Shown: positions 1-14,160, counted from the first letter of the stretch. The stretch: 64,000 bases of DNA from Streptomyces sp. NBC_00271 (GCF_036178845.1 NZ_CP108070.1:3782001-3846000), one strand, 5' to 3'. Numbers and translations are program-made. Notes: a model not told the origin generated them from the letters alone.

Positions 1-24
1 GAGGCCGTCGAGCGTACGGGCCAT
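1..24 (-). CDS. possible 5' end of a divergent gene (thiE?)
   Basis: Only eight codons lie in the window. An ATG on the minus strand at position 24 is preceded by AGGGAG at 33-38, a good Shine-Dalgarno at about 8 nt, and the codons run off the left edge as M-A-R-T-L-D-G-L. In Streptomyces a thiamine-phosphate synthase gene (thiE) often lies divergent from thiO, so thiE is a guess from context. Eight residues cannot establish identity. Confidence 0.3.
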
Positions 25-123
25 GGACGGAGGCTCCCTTACTGAGACATACGGCAGCGGGCTAGGGTGGCCAATGTGCTGCATCTCCCGGGGGCGACCC
101 CCGGACACCCGGCACAAAAGACT

Positions 124-216
124 ACTCGCGGGAGCCTGGACGCACCGGGCTGAGAGGGAGGCTGGCGGCCTCCGACCGTACGAACCTGATCCGGGTCATG
201 CCGGCGAAGGGAGGGG
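124..216 (+). promoter_or_regulatory. TPP riboswitch (THI element)
   Basis: The two conserved blocks of the thiamine pyrophosphate aptamer are present in order: CTGAGAGGG at 150-158, and ACCTGATCCGGGTCATGCCG followed by GCGAAGGGA at 184-212. They lie directly before thiO. The 3' strand of the element runs into the GGGAGGGG that serves as ribosome-binding site for the ATG at 227. This suggests that ligand binding hides the Shine-Dalgarno and represses translation of thiOSG. I see no separate terminator between the aptamer and thiO. Confidence 0.93.
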
Positions 217-226
217 CTGGACACCT

Positions 227-1432
227 ATGTCGCCTACGCGTACACCTGCACGTTCCTCGGATGCGCCGGCATCGGACGCACGTGCGTCGGACGTCCTCGT
301 CATCGGGGGCGGGATCATCGGTCTGGTGACCGCCTGGCGGGCCGCGCAGCGCGGGTTCACCGTCGCGGTCGTGGACCCCGAGCCGGGCGGCGGGGCGGCG
401 CGGGTGGCCGCCGGGATGCTCGCCGCCGTCACCGAGCTGCACTACGGCGAGCAGACCCTGCTGGGCCTGAACCTCGCCTCCGCGCGCCGCTATCCCGACT
501 TCGCCGCCGAACTCACCGAGGCGAGCGGCCAGGACCTCGGCTACCGCCGGTGCGGCACGCTGGCCGTCGCGCTGGACGCCGACGACCGGGCTCACCTGCG
601 CGAACTGCACGCCTTGCAACACCGCTCGGGGCTCGAATCGGAGTGGCTCAGCGGCCGGGAGTGCCGCCGTCTGGAGCCCATGCTCGCGCCGGGCGTGCGC
701 GGCGGGCTGCGGGTCGACGGCGACCACCAGATCGACCCGCGCCGGCTCGCGAAGGCCCTGGTCACGGCGTGCGAGCGGGCCGGAGTGGAGTTCCACCGGA
801 CGTGGGCGGAGCGCTTGACCGTCGTACGGGACCGGGCCACCGGGGTCGTCACGACGGGCGGTGAACAGCTGGCGGCGGGGCAGGTGGTGCTCGCCGCCGG
901 GAGCCTCAGCGGGAAGCTCCCGGGCGTGCCCGCCGACGTACTGCCGCCCGTACGGCCCGTGAAGGGTCAGGTGCTGCGGCTGACCGTGCCGAAGCGGTAC
1001 GCACCGTTCCTGAGCCGGACCGTGCGGGCCGTGGTCCGCGGCAGCCAGGTCTATCTGGTGCCGCGGGAGAACGGTGAGCTCGTCGTGGGCGCCACCAGCG
1101 AGGAGCTGGGCTGGGACACCACGGTGACCGCGGGCGGGGTCTACGAGCTGCTGCGCGACGCCCACGAGCTGGTGCCCGGGATCACCGAGCTGCCGCTCAC
1201 CGAGACGCGCGCGGGCCTGCGGCCCGGGTCGCCCGACAACGCGCCGCTGCTCGGCCCGACCGCGCTCGACGGGCTGCTGCTGGCCACCGGGCACTACCGC
1301 AACGGCGTCCTGCTCACGCCCGTCACCGGGGACGCCATGGCGCACGTCCTGACCACCGGCGAGCTCCCGGAAGTGGCCCGCCCCTTCACCCCCGGGCGCT
1401 TCAGCACCGCACTCACGGAGCAGACCGTATGA
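227..1432 (+). CDS. thiO: glycine oxidase ThiO
   Basis: A 401-residue FAD-dependent oxidase of the DAO family. In thiamine synthesis it converts glycine to the iminoacetate (dehydroglycine) used by ThiG for the thiazole ring. The dinucleotide-binding motif GGGIIG is at residues 27-32, after a variable 20-residue tail rich in Ser/Ala/Asp, and the C-terminal part has the TRAGLRPGSPDN block typical of ThiO. The ATG at 227 follows GGGAGGGG at a good distance inside the TPP riboswitch expression platform; upstream in-frame starts would begin inside or before the riboswitch and are rejected. The stop overlaps the start of thiS (ATGA), so the genes are translationally coupled. Confidence 0.93.
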   Translation: MSPTRTPARSSDAPASDARASDVLVIGGGIIGLVTAWRAAQRGFTVAVVDPEPGGGAARVAAGMLAAVTELHYGEQTLLGLNLASARRYPDFAAELTEASGQDLGYRRCGTLAVALDADDRAHLRELHALQHRSGLESEWLSGRECRRLEPMLAPGVRGGLRVDGDHQIDPRRLAKALVTACERAGVEFHRTWAERLTVVRDRATGVVTTGGEQLAAGQVVLAAGSLSGKLPGVPADVLPPVRPVKGQVLRLTVPKRYAPFLSRTVRAVVRGSQVYLVPRENGELVVGATSEELGWDTTVTAGGVYELLRDAHELVPGITELPLTETRAGLRPGSPDNAPLLGPTALDGLLLATGHYRNGVLLTPVTGDAMAHVLTTGELPEVARPFTPGRFSTALTEQTV

Positions 1433-1629
1433 ACATCTTCGTCAACGGAGAGCGACGGCTCGTCGCCGCCGACACGGCCCTCGACACGCTCGTCGCCACC
1501 CTCACCGTCGCGCCCTCCGGCGTCGCCGCCGCGCTCAACGAAACCGTCGTCCCGCGCACGCAGTGGTCGTCCACGGCCCTGTCCGAGGGAGACCGCGTCG
1601 AAGTCCTCACCGCAGTCCAAGGAGGCTGA
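1429..1629 (+). CDS. thiS: sulfur carrier protein ThiS
   Basis: A 66-residue beta-grasp (ubiquitin-like) protein that ends in Gly-Gly, the tail that is adenylated and thiocarboxylated to carry sulfur to ThiG. The N-terminus M-N-I-F-V-N-G-E and the final V-Q-G-G are characteristic. It starts within the stop codon of thiO, and thiG starts three bases after its stop, so the three genes form one operon under the TPP riboswitch. Confidence 0.95.
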   Translation: MNIFVNGERRLVAADTALDTLVATLTVAPSGVAAALNETVVPRTQWSSTALSEGDRVEVLTAVQGG

Positions 1630-2426
<797 letters not shown>

Positions 2427-2427
<1 letters not shown>

Positions 2428-2450
2428 GCACCCGGCGCCTGTGTTTTTTC
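2427..2450 (+). terminator. weak intrinsic terminator after thiG
   Basis: A short stem (AGGC/GCCT) just after the thiG stop is followed by a run of six T. The stem is weak, but T-runs are rare in this GC-rich DNA, so it probably ends the thiOSG transcript. Confidence 0.4.
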
Positions 2451-2682
2451 TCCCGCCCGCGCACCGCCCGTTTCCAGTCGGCTGGAAAGTGTGCGTCGCC
2501 TGTGGGGGTGGGGCGCCGTTGGCGGCTGGGGGGTGGCGGGGCAGGGTGCCTTACATGCGCTGTGCACGGCATGCGGACCGGATCGATCAAGCGTGCGAGA
2601 TCCGTCACAGGTCGGCTGCAGTCCCGCTCCGGAATTGGCCGGAAGGGTGGGGGTGACAGTGGCGGCTCGTAGACTCGCCTGC

Positions 2683-4641
2683 GTGGATACGACCCTTCAG
2701 GACCCGCTTGTCGGGCAAGTGCTCGACGGCCGCTACCGCGTCGACGCACGCATCGCGGTCGGCGGGATGGCCACGGTCTACCGGGCCCTGGACACCCGCC
2801 TCGACCGCGTGCTCGCGCTCAAGGTGATGCACCCGACGCTGGCCGCCGACGGCTCGTTCGTCGAGCGGTTCATCCGGGAGGCCAAGTCGGTGGCACGGCT
2901 CGCGCACCCCAACGTGGTGCAGGTCTTCGACCAGGGCGCGGACGGGTCGTACGTCTATCTGGCCATGGAGTACGTCGCCGGCTGCACCCTGCGTGACGTG
3001 CTGCGGGAGCGCGGGGCGCTGCAACCGCGGGCCGCCCTGGACGTCCTGGAGCCGGTGCTCGCCGCGCTCGGCGCCGCGCACCGCGCCGGGTTCGTGCACC
3101 GCGACATGAAGCCGGAGAACGTCCTGATAGGGGACGACGGCCGGGTCAAGGTGGCCGACTTCGGCCTCGTCCGGGCCGTGGACACCGTCACGAACACGAC
3201 TGGGGCCGTCCTTGGCACCGTGTCGTACCTCGCCCCCGAGCAGATCGAGCACGGCACCGCGGACACCCGTGTCGACGTCTACGCCTGCGGGGTCGTCCTC
3301 TACGAGATGCTCACCGGCGGCAAGCCGCACTCCGGGGACTCCCCCGCCCAGGTGCTCTACCAGCACCTGCACGCGGATGTGCCGCCGCCGTCGGCCGCCG
3401 TGCCCTCGATGCCCTACGCCCTCGACGAGCTGGTCGCCGCGGCGACCGCCCGCAATCCCGAGGTGCGCCCGCACGACGCGGTGGCGCTGCTCGGCCAGGT
3501 CCTCCAGGCGCGGGCCGGTCTCACCGCCGAGCAGCTCGACGCCATACCCCCGCAGGCGCTCGCCGTGGGCCACGACAACGCGGGTGACCGTACGAGCGTG
3601 ATCCCGCGCTCGCTCTCCGTGCCCCGCCTGCTGCCGGTGAACGAGGGTGACGAGAACGGGGGCGACGCCGGCGACCCGGTGAACCGGACCAGCCGGTTCG
3701 AGCAGACCAGCCGGTTCGAGTCCGGACCGCCCGCTCCCCCGCGGCGCGGCTCACGGCCCCGGCGCGGCCTGTTCGCGATCATCGCCGCGATCGTGCTGAT
3801 GCTCGGGCTCGGCGCGGGCGTCTGGTACATCAACTCCGGCCAGTTCACCAAGGTCCCGCTGCTGCTGGCGAAGACCGAGGCGCAGGCCAAGACGCGGATC
3901 GAGCAGGCCGGTCTCGACGTCGGGCAGGTCAAGCACGCCTACAGCGACACCGTGAAGCGCGGCACCGTCATCAGCAGCGACCCGGCGCCCGGCGCCCGCA
4001 TCCGGGACAACGACTCCGTGACGCTGACCATCTCCAACGGCCCGGAGACGGTGAAGGTACCCGACCTGACGGGACTCGCGCTGTTCAAGGCGCGGGAGGT
4101 CCTGAAGGGGAACGGGCTCGCCGCGGGCATGGTCACCCGGGAGTTCAACCAGGACGTCCTCAAGGGCTTCGTGATCAGTTCGGATCCGGGCGCGGGCACG
4201 GAGCGGCACGCCGGTTCGGCCATCGCGCTCACCGTCAGCAAGGGCAGTCCGGTGGAGGTCGCGGACGTCACGGGCGCGTCCGTCGCGGATGCCACCTCGG
4301 AGCTGGAGCAGGCGGGCCTGAAGGTGAAGATCGCCACCCAGCGGGTCAACTCGGAGTTCGACCAGGGTCAGATCGCCCAGCAGTCGCCGAAGGCGGGCAG
4401 CCAGCTCGCCGACGGCGACACCGTCACGCTGACCGTCTCCAAGGGCCCCGAGATGGTCCCGGTGCCGGACGTGGTCGGCGACAGCGTGGACGACGCGAAG
4501 AAGACGCTGGAGGACGCCGGGTTCCAGGTCGACGAGGACCGCGGGCTGCTCGGGCTCTTCGGGGACCACGTCAAGAGCCAGTCGGTGGAGGGCGGCAAGA
4601 CCGCGCCCAAGGGGTCGACGATCTCCATCGTGATCCGCTGA
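2683..4641 (+). CDS. Ser/Thr protein kinase with four PASTA domains (PknB/StkP type)
   Basis: A membrane kinase that senses peptidoglycan fragments. The cytoplasmic kinase domain covers about residues 15-285: ATP-binding lysine K47 in LALKV, catalytic HRDMKPEN at 139-146 and DFG at 159-161. A linker with a duplicated TSRFE motif follows, then one transmembrane helix at about 362-384 and four PASTA repeats of about 65 residues to the end (residue 652), each with the TVKVPDLTG / DVVGDSVDDAKK pattern. I chose GTG at 2683 because the conserved TLQDPLVGQVLDGRY opening follows it; GTGs at 2653 and 2659 behind GGAAGGG are alternatives. The organism should have further PASTA kinases elsewhere; this copy stands alone between thiG and an AP endonuclease gene. 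Confidence 0.9.
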   Translation: MDTTLQDPLVGQVLDGRYRVDARIAVGGMATVYRALDTRLDRVLALKVMHPTLAADGSFVERFIREAKSVARLAHPNVVQVFDQGADGSYVYLAMEYVAGCTLRDVLRERGALQPRAALDVLEPVLAALGAAHRAGFVHRDMKPENVLIGDDGRVKVADFGLVRAVDTVTNTTGAVLGTVSYLAPEQIEHGTADTRVDVYACGVVLYEMLTGGKPHSGDSPAQVLYQHLHADVPPPSAAVPSMPYALDELVAAATARNPEVRPHDAVALLGQVLQARAGLTAEQLDAIPPQALAVGHDNAGDRTSVIPRSLSVPRLLPVNEGDENGGDAGDPVNRTSRFEQTSRFESGPPAPPRRGSRPRRGLFAIIAAIVLMLGLGAGVWYINSGQFTKVPLLLAKTEAQAKTRIEQAGLDVGQVKHAYSDTVKRGTVISSDPAPGARIRDNDSVTLTISNGPETVKVPDLTGLALFKAREVLKGNGLAAGMVTREFNQDVLKGFVISSDPGAGTERHAGSAIALTVSKGSPVEVADVTGASVADATSELEQAGLKVKIATQRVNSEFDQGQIAQQSPKAGSQLADGDTVTLTVSKGPEMVPVPDVVGDSVDDAKKTLEDAGFQVDEDRGLLGLFGDHVKSQSVEGGKTAPKGSTISIVIR

Positions 4642-4713
4642 GACCACGGCAGCGCTGAGGCCTCGGCCATGCTGGGGCCACGGCAGTGAGGTCCGCCGAC
4701 GGGCCGTCCGGGA

Positions 4714-5604
4714 GTGCGTGACACCCTGAAGGGTGTGACCAGCAAGCAGCTCCGCAACCCCGTCGGCGGCCATGTCCCCGTGGCCGGCGGCCTCAGCTCC
4801 GTCGGCCTGACCTACGCACGCGAGATGGGTGCCGAGACCGTCCAGGTCTTCGTCGCCAACCCGCGCGGCTGGGCGACGCCCGTCGGCAGTCCCCGCCAGG
4901 ACGAGGAGTTCCGGGCGGCCTGTGCCGCCGAGTCGATACCCGCGTACGTCCACGCCCCCTATCTGATCAACTTCGGCTCGCACACCGAGGCGACGGTCGA
5001 GAAGTCCGTGGAATCGCTGCGGCACTCGCTGCGGCGGGGCCGGGAGATCGGGGCGCTCGGCGTGGTCGTGCACACGGGGAGCGCCACCGGGGGCCGGGAG
5101 CGGTCCGTCGCCCTGAAGCAGGTACGTGAGCATCTGCTGCCCCTGCTGGACGAGCTGACGCATGACGACGACCCGTATCTGCTCCTGGAGTCGACCGCGG
5201 GTCAGGGTGCCTCGCTCTGCTCGCGCACCTGGGACTTCGGGCCGTACTTCGAGGTGCTGGACGCCCATCCGAAGCTGGGCGTGTGCCTCGACACCTGCCA
5301 CATCTACGCGGCGGGGCACGACCTGACCGGGCCGAGCGGCATGCACCAGACGCTCGACCTGCTGGTGGACACGGTCGGCGCGGGCCGGCTCAAGCTGATC
5401 CACGCCAACGACTCCAAGGACGTGGTCGGCGCCCACAAGGACCGCCACGAGAACATCGGCTCCGGTCACATCGGCGAGGACCCGTTCCGCGCGCTGATGA
5501 CCCACCCCGCCACCGAGGGCGTACCCCTGATCATCGAGACGCCGGGCGGGAAGGAGGGGCACGCGGCGGACGTGGAGCGCCTGAAGAAACTCAGGGACGG
5601 CTGA
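4714..5604 (+). CDS. deoxyribonuclease IV (AP endonuclease family 2)
   Basis: A 296-residue TIM-barrel metallo-endonuclease of the endonuclease IV / xylose isomerase-like superfamily, expected to cut DNA at abasic sites during base excision repair. Family landmarks are visible in order: GGHVPVAGGLSS, VHAPYLINFGS, VVVHTGSATGG, LLESTAGQG, CLDTCHIYAAGHD, HANDSK, RHENIGSGHIG and IIETPGG. The start is uncertain: GTG at 4714 gives 296 residues, GTG at 4735 gives 289. A GAAGGG just before 4735 is too close to be an ideal ribosome site. Confidence 0.88.
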   Translation: MRDTLKGVTSKQLRNPVGGHVPVAGGLSSVGLTYAREMGAETVQVFVANPRGWATPVGSPRQDEEFRAACAAESIPAYVHAPYLINFGSHTEATVEKSVESLRHSLRRGREIGALGVVVHTGSATGGRERSVALKQVREHLLPLLDELTHDDDPYLLLESTAGQGASLCSRTWDFGPYFEVLDAHPKLGVCLDTCHIYAAGHDLTGPSGMHQTLDLLVDTVGAGRLKLIHANDSKDVVGAHKDRHENIGSGHIGEDPFRALMTHPATEGVPLIIETPGGKEGHAADVERLKKLRDG

Positions 5605-5628
5605 CGCCGCCCCACAAGGCGGGCCGGG

Positions 5629-6261
5629 TCAGAGCTCGGGGCCGTCCCCGGGCTCCTCCTGGTAGGAGTAGCGCTGTTCGCGCCAGGGGTCGCCGATGTT
5701 GTGGTAGCCGCGCTCCTCCCAGAAGCCGCGGCGATCGGCCGTCATGTACTCGACGCCGCGCACCCACTTGGGGCCCTTCCAGGCGTAGAGGTGGGGGACG
5801 ACGAGGCGGAGCGGGAAGCCGTGCTCGGCGGTGAGGAGTTCGCCGTCCTTGTGGGTGGCGAAGATCGTGCGCTCGGAGGCGAAGTCGTCGAGGCGCAGAT
5901 TCGAGCTGAAGCCGTACTCCGCCCAGACCATGACATGGGTGACGGTGGGCGCGGGCGGGGCGATCTCCAGGATCGTGCGCGCCGGGATACCGCCCCATTC
6001 GGCCCCGATCATGCTGAACTTCGTGACGCAGTGCAGATCGGCCATGACCGAGGTGTACGGCAGGGCCGTGAACTCCTCGTGGGTCCAGCAGTGCTTCTCA
6101 CCGTCGGCGGTGGCGCCGAAGACCCTGAACTCCCAGCGTTCGGGACGGAACTTGGGTACGGGACCGTAGTGCGTGACCGGCCAGCCGCGCTGCAGTCGCT
6201 GCCCCGGCGGAAGCTCCGACTGTGCCGCTTCTCCCGTTCCACGTCCCACCGGCTGACCCAT
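5629..6261 (-). CDS. sulfite-oxidase-like molybdopterin oxidoreductase
   Basis: A 210-residue stand-alone oxidoreductase molybdopterin-binding domain, as in YedY/sulfite oxidase. The cysteine in DLHCVTKFSMIG is the expected molybdenum ligand. There is no heme domain and no obvious signal peptide, so it is probably cytoplasmic. The substrate is unknown; homologues are annotated only as sulfite oxidase-like. I start it at the ATG before GQPVGRG; an in-frame ATG 20 codons upstream lacks family sequence. It is convergent with the AP endonuclease gene with a 24-base gap. Confidence 0.85.
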   Translation of the reverse strand: MGQPVGRGTGEAAQSELPPGQRLQRGWPVTHYGPVPKFRPERWEFRVFGATADGEKHCWTHEEFTALPYTSVMADLHCVTKFSMIGAEWGGIPARTILEIAPPAPTVTHVMVWAEYGFSSNLRLDDFASERTIFATHKDGELLTAEHGFPLRLVVPHLYAWKGPKWVRGVEYMTADRRGFWEERGYHNIGDPWREQRYSYQEEPGDGPEL

Positions 6262-6416
6262 GCCTCCATCCTGACAGACCCAGGACAGTGCACATGACCA
6301 GCCCAGCACGGAATCGGGCAACTCATACTAAGCGTGCACTTACTGGACGACCCGGGACGCCGATGCGAGGATGCGGCGCAATCTGCCCAGTCCCCCGCAT
6401 GGAAGGAGCCTCTGCG

Positions 6417-6896
6417 ATGCAGGGCGACCCCGAGGTCATCGAATTCCTCAACGAGCAGCTGACCGGTGAGCTGACCGCGATCAACCAGTACTTCCTGCAC
6501 GCGAAGATGCAGGAGAACTTCGGCTGGACGAAGCTCGCGAAGTACACCCGCCACGAGTCCTTCGACGAGATGAAGCACGCGGAGGTGCTCACCGACCGCA
6601 TCCTCTTCCTGGAGGGCCTGCCGAACTACCAGCGGCTCTTCCACGTCCGGGTGGGGCAGACCGTCACCGAGATGTTCCAGGCCGACCGGCAGGTGGAGGT
6701 CGAGGCGATCGACCGCCTCAAGCGCGGGATCGAGGTGATGCGCAACAAGGGCGACATCACGTCCGCGAACATCTTCGAGTCGATCCTCGAGGACGAGGAG
6801 CACCACATCGACTACCTCGACACCCAGCTGGAGCTGGTGGAGAAGCTCGGCGAGGCGCTCTACATCGCCCAGGTGATCGAGCAGCCGGAGAGCTAA
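6417..6896 (+). CDS. bfr: bacterioferritin
   Basis: A 159-residue iron-storage subunit of the 24-mer, heme-containing ferritin shell. All ferroxidase ligands are present: E18, E51, H54, E94, E127 and H130, plus M52, the axial heme ligand that separates Bfr from other ferritins. The ATG at 6417 has GGAAGGAG at 6401-6408. It is convergent with bfd; the two stop codons overlap by four bases. This places iron storage and the release ferredoxin side by side. Confidence 0.97.
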   Translation: MQGDPEVIEFLNEQLTGELTAINQYFLHAKMQENFGWTKLAKYTRHESFDEMKHAEVLTDRILFLEGLPNYQRLFHVRVGQTVTEMFQADRQVEVEAIDRLKRGIEVMRNKGDITSANIFESILEDEEHHIDYLDTQLELVEKLGEALYIAQVIEQPES

Positions 6897-7150
6897 GCGG
6901 CTTCGGCTTCTTCCAGGCCCCGCGCCGTGGACAGCTCGGCCAGTACCGGCTTGCCCTGTTCGGCCAGCTCACGGCGGGGGCACGCGCCACGGCCGAGGAT
7001 CGCCTGGATGCTGCGGACGCAGGAGCCGCAGTCCGTGCCCGCCTTGGAGGCGGAGGCTATCTGGCGGGGCGTGCAGGCGCCGTTCTCCGCGTGCTGCTTG
7101 ACCTGCTGTTCGGTGACCCCGAAGCAACTGCATACGTACACGCGGTTCAC
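6893..7150 (-). CDS. bfd: bacterioferritin-associated ferredoxin Bfd
   Basis: An 85-residue BFD-like [2Fe-2S] protein. The four cluster cysteines follow the Bfd spacing C-x-C-x31-C-x2-C (C7, C9, C41, C44). Bfd docks on bacterioferritin and reduces the core so that iron can leave. An iron-regulator (DmdR1/IdeR-type) box lies about 42 bases before the start, so the gene should be switched on in iron starvation. The region after residue 60 is an Ala/Glu-rich extension without recognised function. Confidence 0.92.
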   Translation of the reverse strand: MNRVYVCSCFGVTEQQVKQHAENGACTPRQIASASKAGTDCGSCVRSIQAILGRGACPRRELAEQGKPVLAELSTARGLEEAEAA

Positions 7151-7191
7151 CTCCCGGCGGGTTCGATGTCTGGTGCCGTCCCGTTAATCGG

Positions 7192-7210
7192 TGAGGCTAA
7201 CCTAACCTTA
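7192..7210 (-). promoter_or_regulatory. DmdR1/IdeR-type iron box before bfd
   Basis: On the minus strand the site reads TAAGGTTAGGTTAGCCTCA, which agrees at 15 of 19 positions with the actinobacterial iron-box consensus TTAGGTTAGGCTAACCTAA. It ends about 42 bases upstream of the bfd start, where a repressor would block transcription when iron is plentiful. Identification is by eye against the remembered consensus. Confidence 0.8.
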
Positions 7211-7240
7211 CCCATCACTCAGGAACCGCAAAAGTGGGAG

Positions 7241-7270
7241 GGGGCGCGGATCGTATGTGATCCGCGCCCC
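7241..7270 (-). terminator. terminator of the DAHP synthase gene
   Basis: A perfect 12-bp stem (GGGGCGCGGATC/GATCCGCGCCCC) with a six-base loop, followed on the minus strand by CCCACTTTT. It lies 30 bases after the DAHP synthase stop and before the bfd promoter, so it insulates bfd. Confidence 0.85.
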
Positions 7271-7299
7271 ACTTCACTCAGGTGTAACAGGCGAACCCG

Positions 7300-12188
<4,889 letters not shown>

Positions 12189-12213
12189 TCGTGGCAGCCG
12201 TGGTCGAGGACGC

Positions 12214-12247
12214 CGGCCGCACGGGTGTCGGGAGGCCCGTGCGGCCG
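12214..12247. terminator. bidirectional terminator between trpE and pfkA
   Basis: A perfect 12-bp stem (CGGCCGCACGGG/CCCGTGCGGCCG) with a 10-base loop lies between the convergent trpE and pfkA stops. Confidence 0.85.
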
Positions 12248-12271
12248 ACGGGATCGCGGGGAGGGAGAACG

Positions 12272-13300
12272 TCAGCCGAAGAAGACCCCGACCTCCTCGT
12301 ACAGCTTCGGGTCGACCGTCTTCAGCTTGGCCGTGGCATCCGCGATCGGGACCCGGACGATGTCCGTGCCGCGCAGGGCGACCATCTTGCCGAAGTCGCC
12401 GTCACGGACGGCCTCGATGGCGTGCAGTCCGAAGCGGGTGGCGAGCCAGCGGTCGAAGGCACTGGGGGTGCCGCCGCGCTGGATGTGCCCGAGGACCGTG
12501 GTGCGGGCCTCCTTGCCGGTGCGCTTCTCGATCTCCTTGGCCAGCCACTCGCCGACCCCGGAGAGGCGTACATGGCCGAAGGAGTCGAGGGACTCGTCCT
12601 TCAGGACCATCTGGCCGTCCTTGGGCATCGCGCCCTCGGCGACGACCACGATCGGCGCGTACGAGGCCTTGAACCGCGAGGTCACATAGGCGCACACCTG
12701 GTCGACGTCGAAGCGCTGTTCGGGGATGAGGATGACGTTGGCGCCGCCGGCCAGGCCCGAGTGGATGGCGATCCAGCCCGCGTGACGGCCCATCACCTCG
12801 CAGACGAGGACGCGCATGTGCGACTCGGCGGTGGTGTGCAGGCGGTCGATCGCCTCGGTGGCGATGCCGACGGCGGTGTCGAAGCCGAAGGTGTAGTCGG
12901 TGGCGGACAGGTCGTTGTCGATGGTCTTCGGTACGCCGACGACGGGCACGCCGTACTCGTCGGTGAGACGCGCGGCGACGCCGAGCGTGTCCTCGCCGCC
13001 GATCGCGATGAGCGCCTCGACGTCCTGCTTGGCGAGGTTCTCCTTGATGCGGCGGATGCCGTTCTCCTGCTTGAGCGGGTTCGTCCGCGAGGAGCCGAGG
13101 ATGGTGCCACCGCGCGGCAGGATGCCGCGCACGGCGGGGATGTCCAGCCGGACGGTGTCGTTCTCGAGAGGTCCGCGCCAGCCGTCCCGGAAGCCGACGA
13201 AGTCGTATCCGTACTCCTGCACGCCCTTGCGGACGATGCCCCGGATGACGGCGTTGAGTCCGGGGCAGTCGCCGCCTCCGGTCAGTACTCCGACCCGCAT
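12272..13300 (-). CDS. pfkA: 6-phosphofructokinase
   Basis: A 342-residue phosphofructokinase that phosphorylates fructose 6-phosphate in glycolysis. It shows the N-terminal nucleotide motif GVLTGGGDCPGLN, IGGEDTLG, the catalytic PKTIDND and the substrate-binding EVMGRHAGWIA. It belongs to the group found in actinomycetes where ATP use is usual, but ATP versus pyrophosphate cannot be settled by eye. I start at the ATG before RVGVLTGG with GGGACTTTTCC upstream; a longer in-frame start adds 20 unrelated residues. A palindrome at 13346-13361 lies 46-61 bases upstream and may be an operator. Streptomyces usually carry several pfkA paralogues. Confidence 0.93.
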   Translation of the reverse strand: MRVGVLTGGGDCPGLNAVIRGIVRKGVQEYGYDFVGFRDGWRGPLENDTVRLDIPAVRGILPRGGTILGSSRTNPLKQENGIRRIKENLAKQDVEALIAIGGEDTLGVAARLTDEYGVPVVGVPKTIDNDLSATDYTFGFDTAVGIATEAIDRLHTTAESHMRVLVCEVMGRHAGWIAIHSGLAGGANVILIPEQRFDVDQVCAYVTSRFKASYAPIVVVAEGAMPKDGQMVLKDESLDSFGHVRLSGVGEWLAKEIEKRTGKEARTTVLGHIQRGGTPSAFDRWLATRFGLHAIEAVRDGDFGKMVALRGTDIVRVPIADATAKLKTVDPKLYEEVGVFFG

Positions 13301-13345
13301 GGAAAAGTCCCTTCGCCGCGATTGCCTGAGGAGACTCACGCTAAT

Positions 13346-13361
13346 AGTGATCCAGGTCACT
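13346..13361. promoter_or_regulatory. palindromic operator candidate before pfkA
   Basis: AGTGATCCAGGTCACT is an imperfect 16-bp palindrome (AGTGA-N6-TCACT) 46-61 bases before the pfkA ATG. Its core matches GTG-N6-GNCAC, the motif reported for Streptomyces Crp. It also agrees at 12 of 16 positions with the DasR-site consensus as I remember it. Either regulator would make sense for a glycolytic gene. Confidence 0.5.
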
Positions 13362-13467
13362 TAGGCATGGGGCGGAAGGGCAATTCCGGTGAATTGTGCG
13401 GGTGTTGATCACTCGCCTTCACTCGATGGTGGGTCAACCAGGGTTTACGCCGCCCACTCGTCGGGGT

Positions 13468-14160
13468 CTACGCCTCGTCGAGACCGCGCTCTATCGCATA
13501 GCGCACCAGCTCGACCCGGTTGTGGAGTTGGAGCTTGCCCAGGGTGTTCTGCACATGGTTCTGGACCGTGCGGTGGGAGATGACCAGGCGCTCGGCGATC
13601 TGCTTGTAGCTCAGGCCCTTGGCGACCAGGCGCAGCACCTCGGTCTCGCGGTCGGTGAGCTGCGGGGCCTTGGGCTCGTCGGCGCCCGCGGCGGGGACGG
13701 GTTCGGAGGCCAGCCGGCGGTACTCGCCGAGGACCAGGCCCGCGAGGCCGGGCGTGAACACCGGGTCGCCGACAGCCGTACGGCGCACCGCGTCGATCAG
13801 CTCCTCCGTGGACGCCGACTTCAGCAGATAGCCGGTGGCGCCGGACTTCACCGCCTCCAGGACGTCCGCGTGCTCACCGCTGGCCGACAGGACGAGAACG
13901 CGCAGCGCCGGGTTGCTGCCGACCAGTTCCTTGCAGACCTGGACGCCGGGCTTGGCGGGCAGGTTCAGATCGAGCACCAGGACGTCGGGCGCGGCGGCCC
14001 GGGCACGGCGCACCGCCTGCTCGCCGTCGCCCGCGGTGGCGACCACGGCGAAACCGGACGCGTCCAGGTCGCGGGCGACCGCGTCGCGCCACATGGGGTG
14101 GTCGTCCACCACCATGACCTTGATCGGACCCTGCCCCACCACGTCGGTGACCTCCGTCAT
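13468..14160 (-). CDS. LuxR/NarL-family response regulator
   Basis: A 230-residue two-component regulator. The receiver domain has the acidic pair D19-D20, phosphoacceptor D64 in LVLDLNLPAK and the conserved lysine in YLLKSAS. The C-terminal LuxR-type HTH is recognisable from LTDRETEVLRLVAKGLSYKQIA to HRTVQNHVQN. It overlaps the upstream histidine kinase gene by four bases (ATGA), so the two form an operon. The stimulus and targets are unknown; this pairing with a MacS-type kinase is conserved in actinobacteria. Confidence 0.93.
   Translation of the reverse strand: MTEVTDVVGQGPIKVMVVDDHPMWRDAVARDLDASGFAVVATAGDGEQAVRRARAAAPDVLVLDLNLPAKPGVQVCKELVGSNPALRVLVLSASGEHADVLEAVKSGATGYLLKSASTEELIDAVRRTAVGDPVFTPGLAGLVLGEYRRLASEPVPAAGADEPKAPQLTDRETEVLRLVAKGLSYKQIAERLVISHRTVQNHVQNTLGKLQLHNRVELVRYAIERGLDEA

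Noticed and set aside
3751..5562. Minus-strand 603-codon open frame across the kinase and AP endonuclease genes
   Set aside because: Composition is a shadow (Arg/His/Val/Leu-rich, no motifs), while both plus-strand genes have complete conserved domains.
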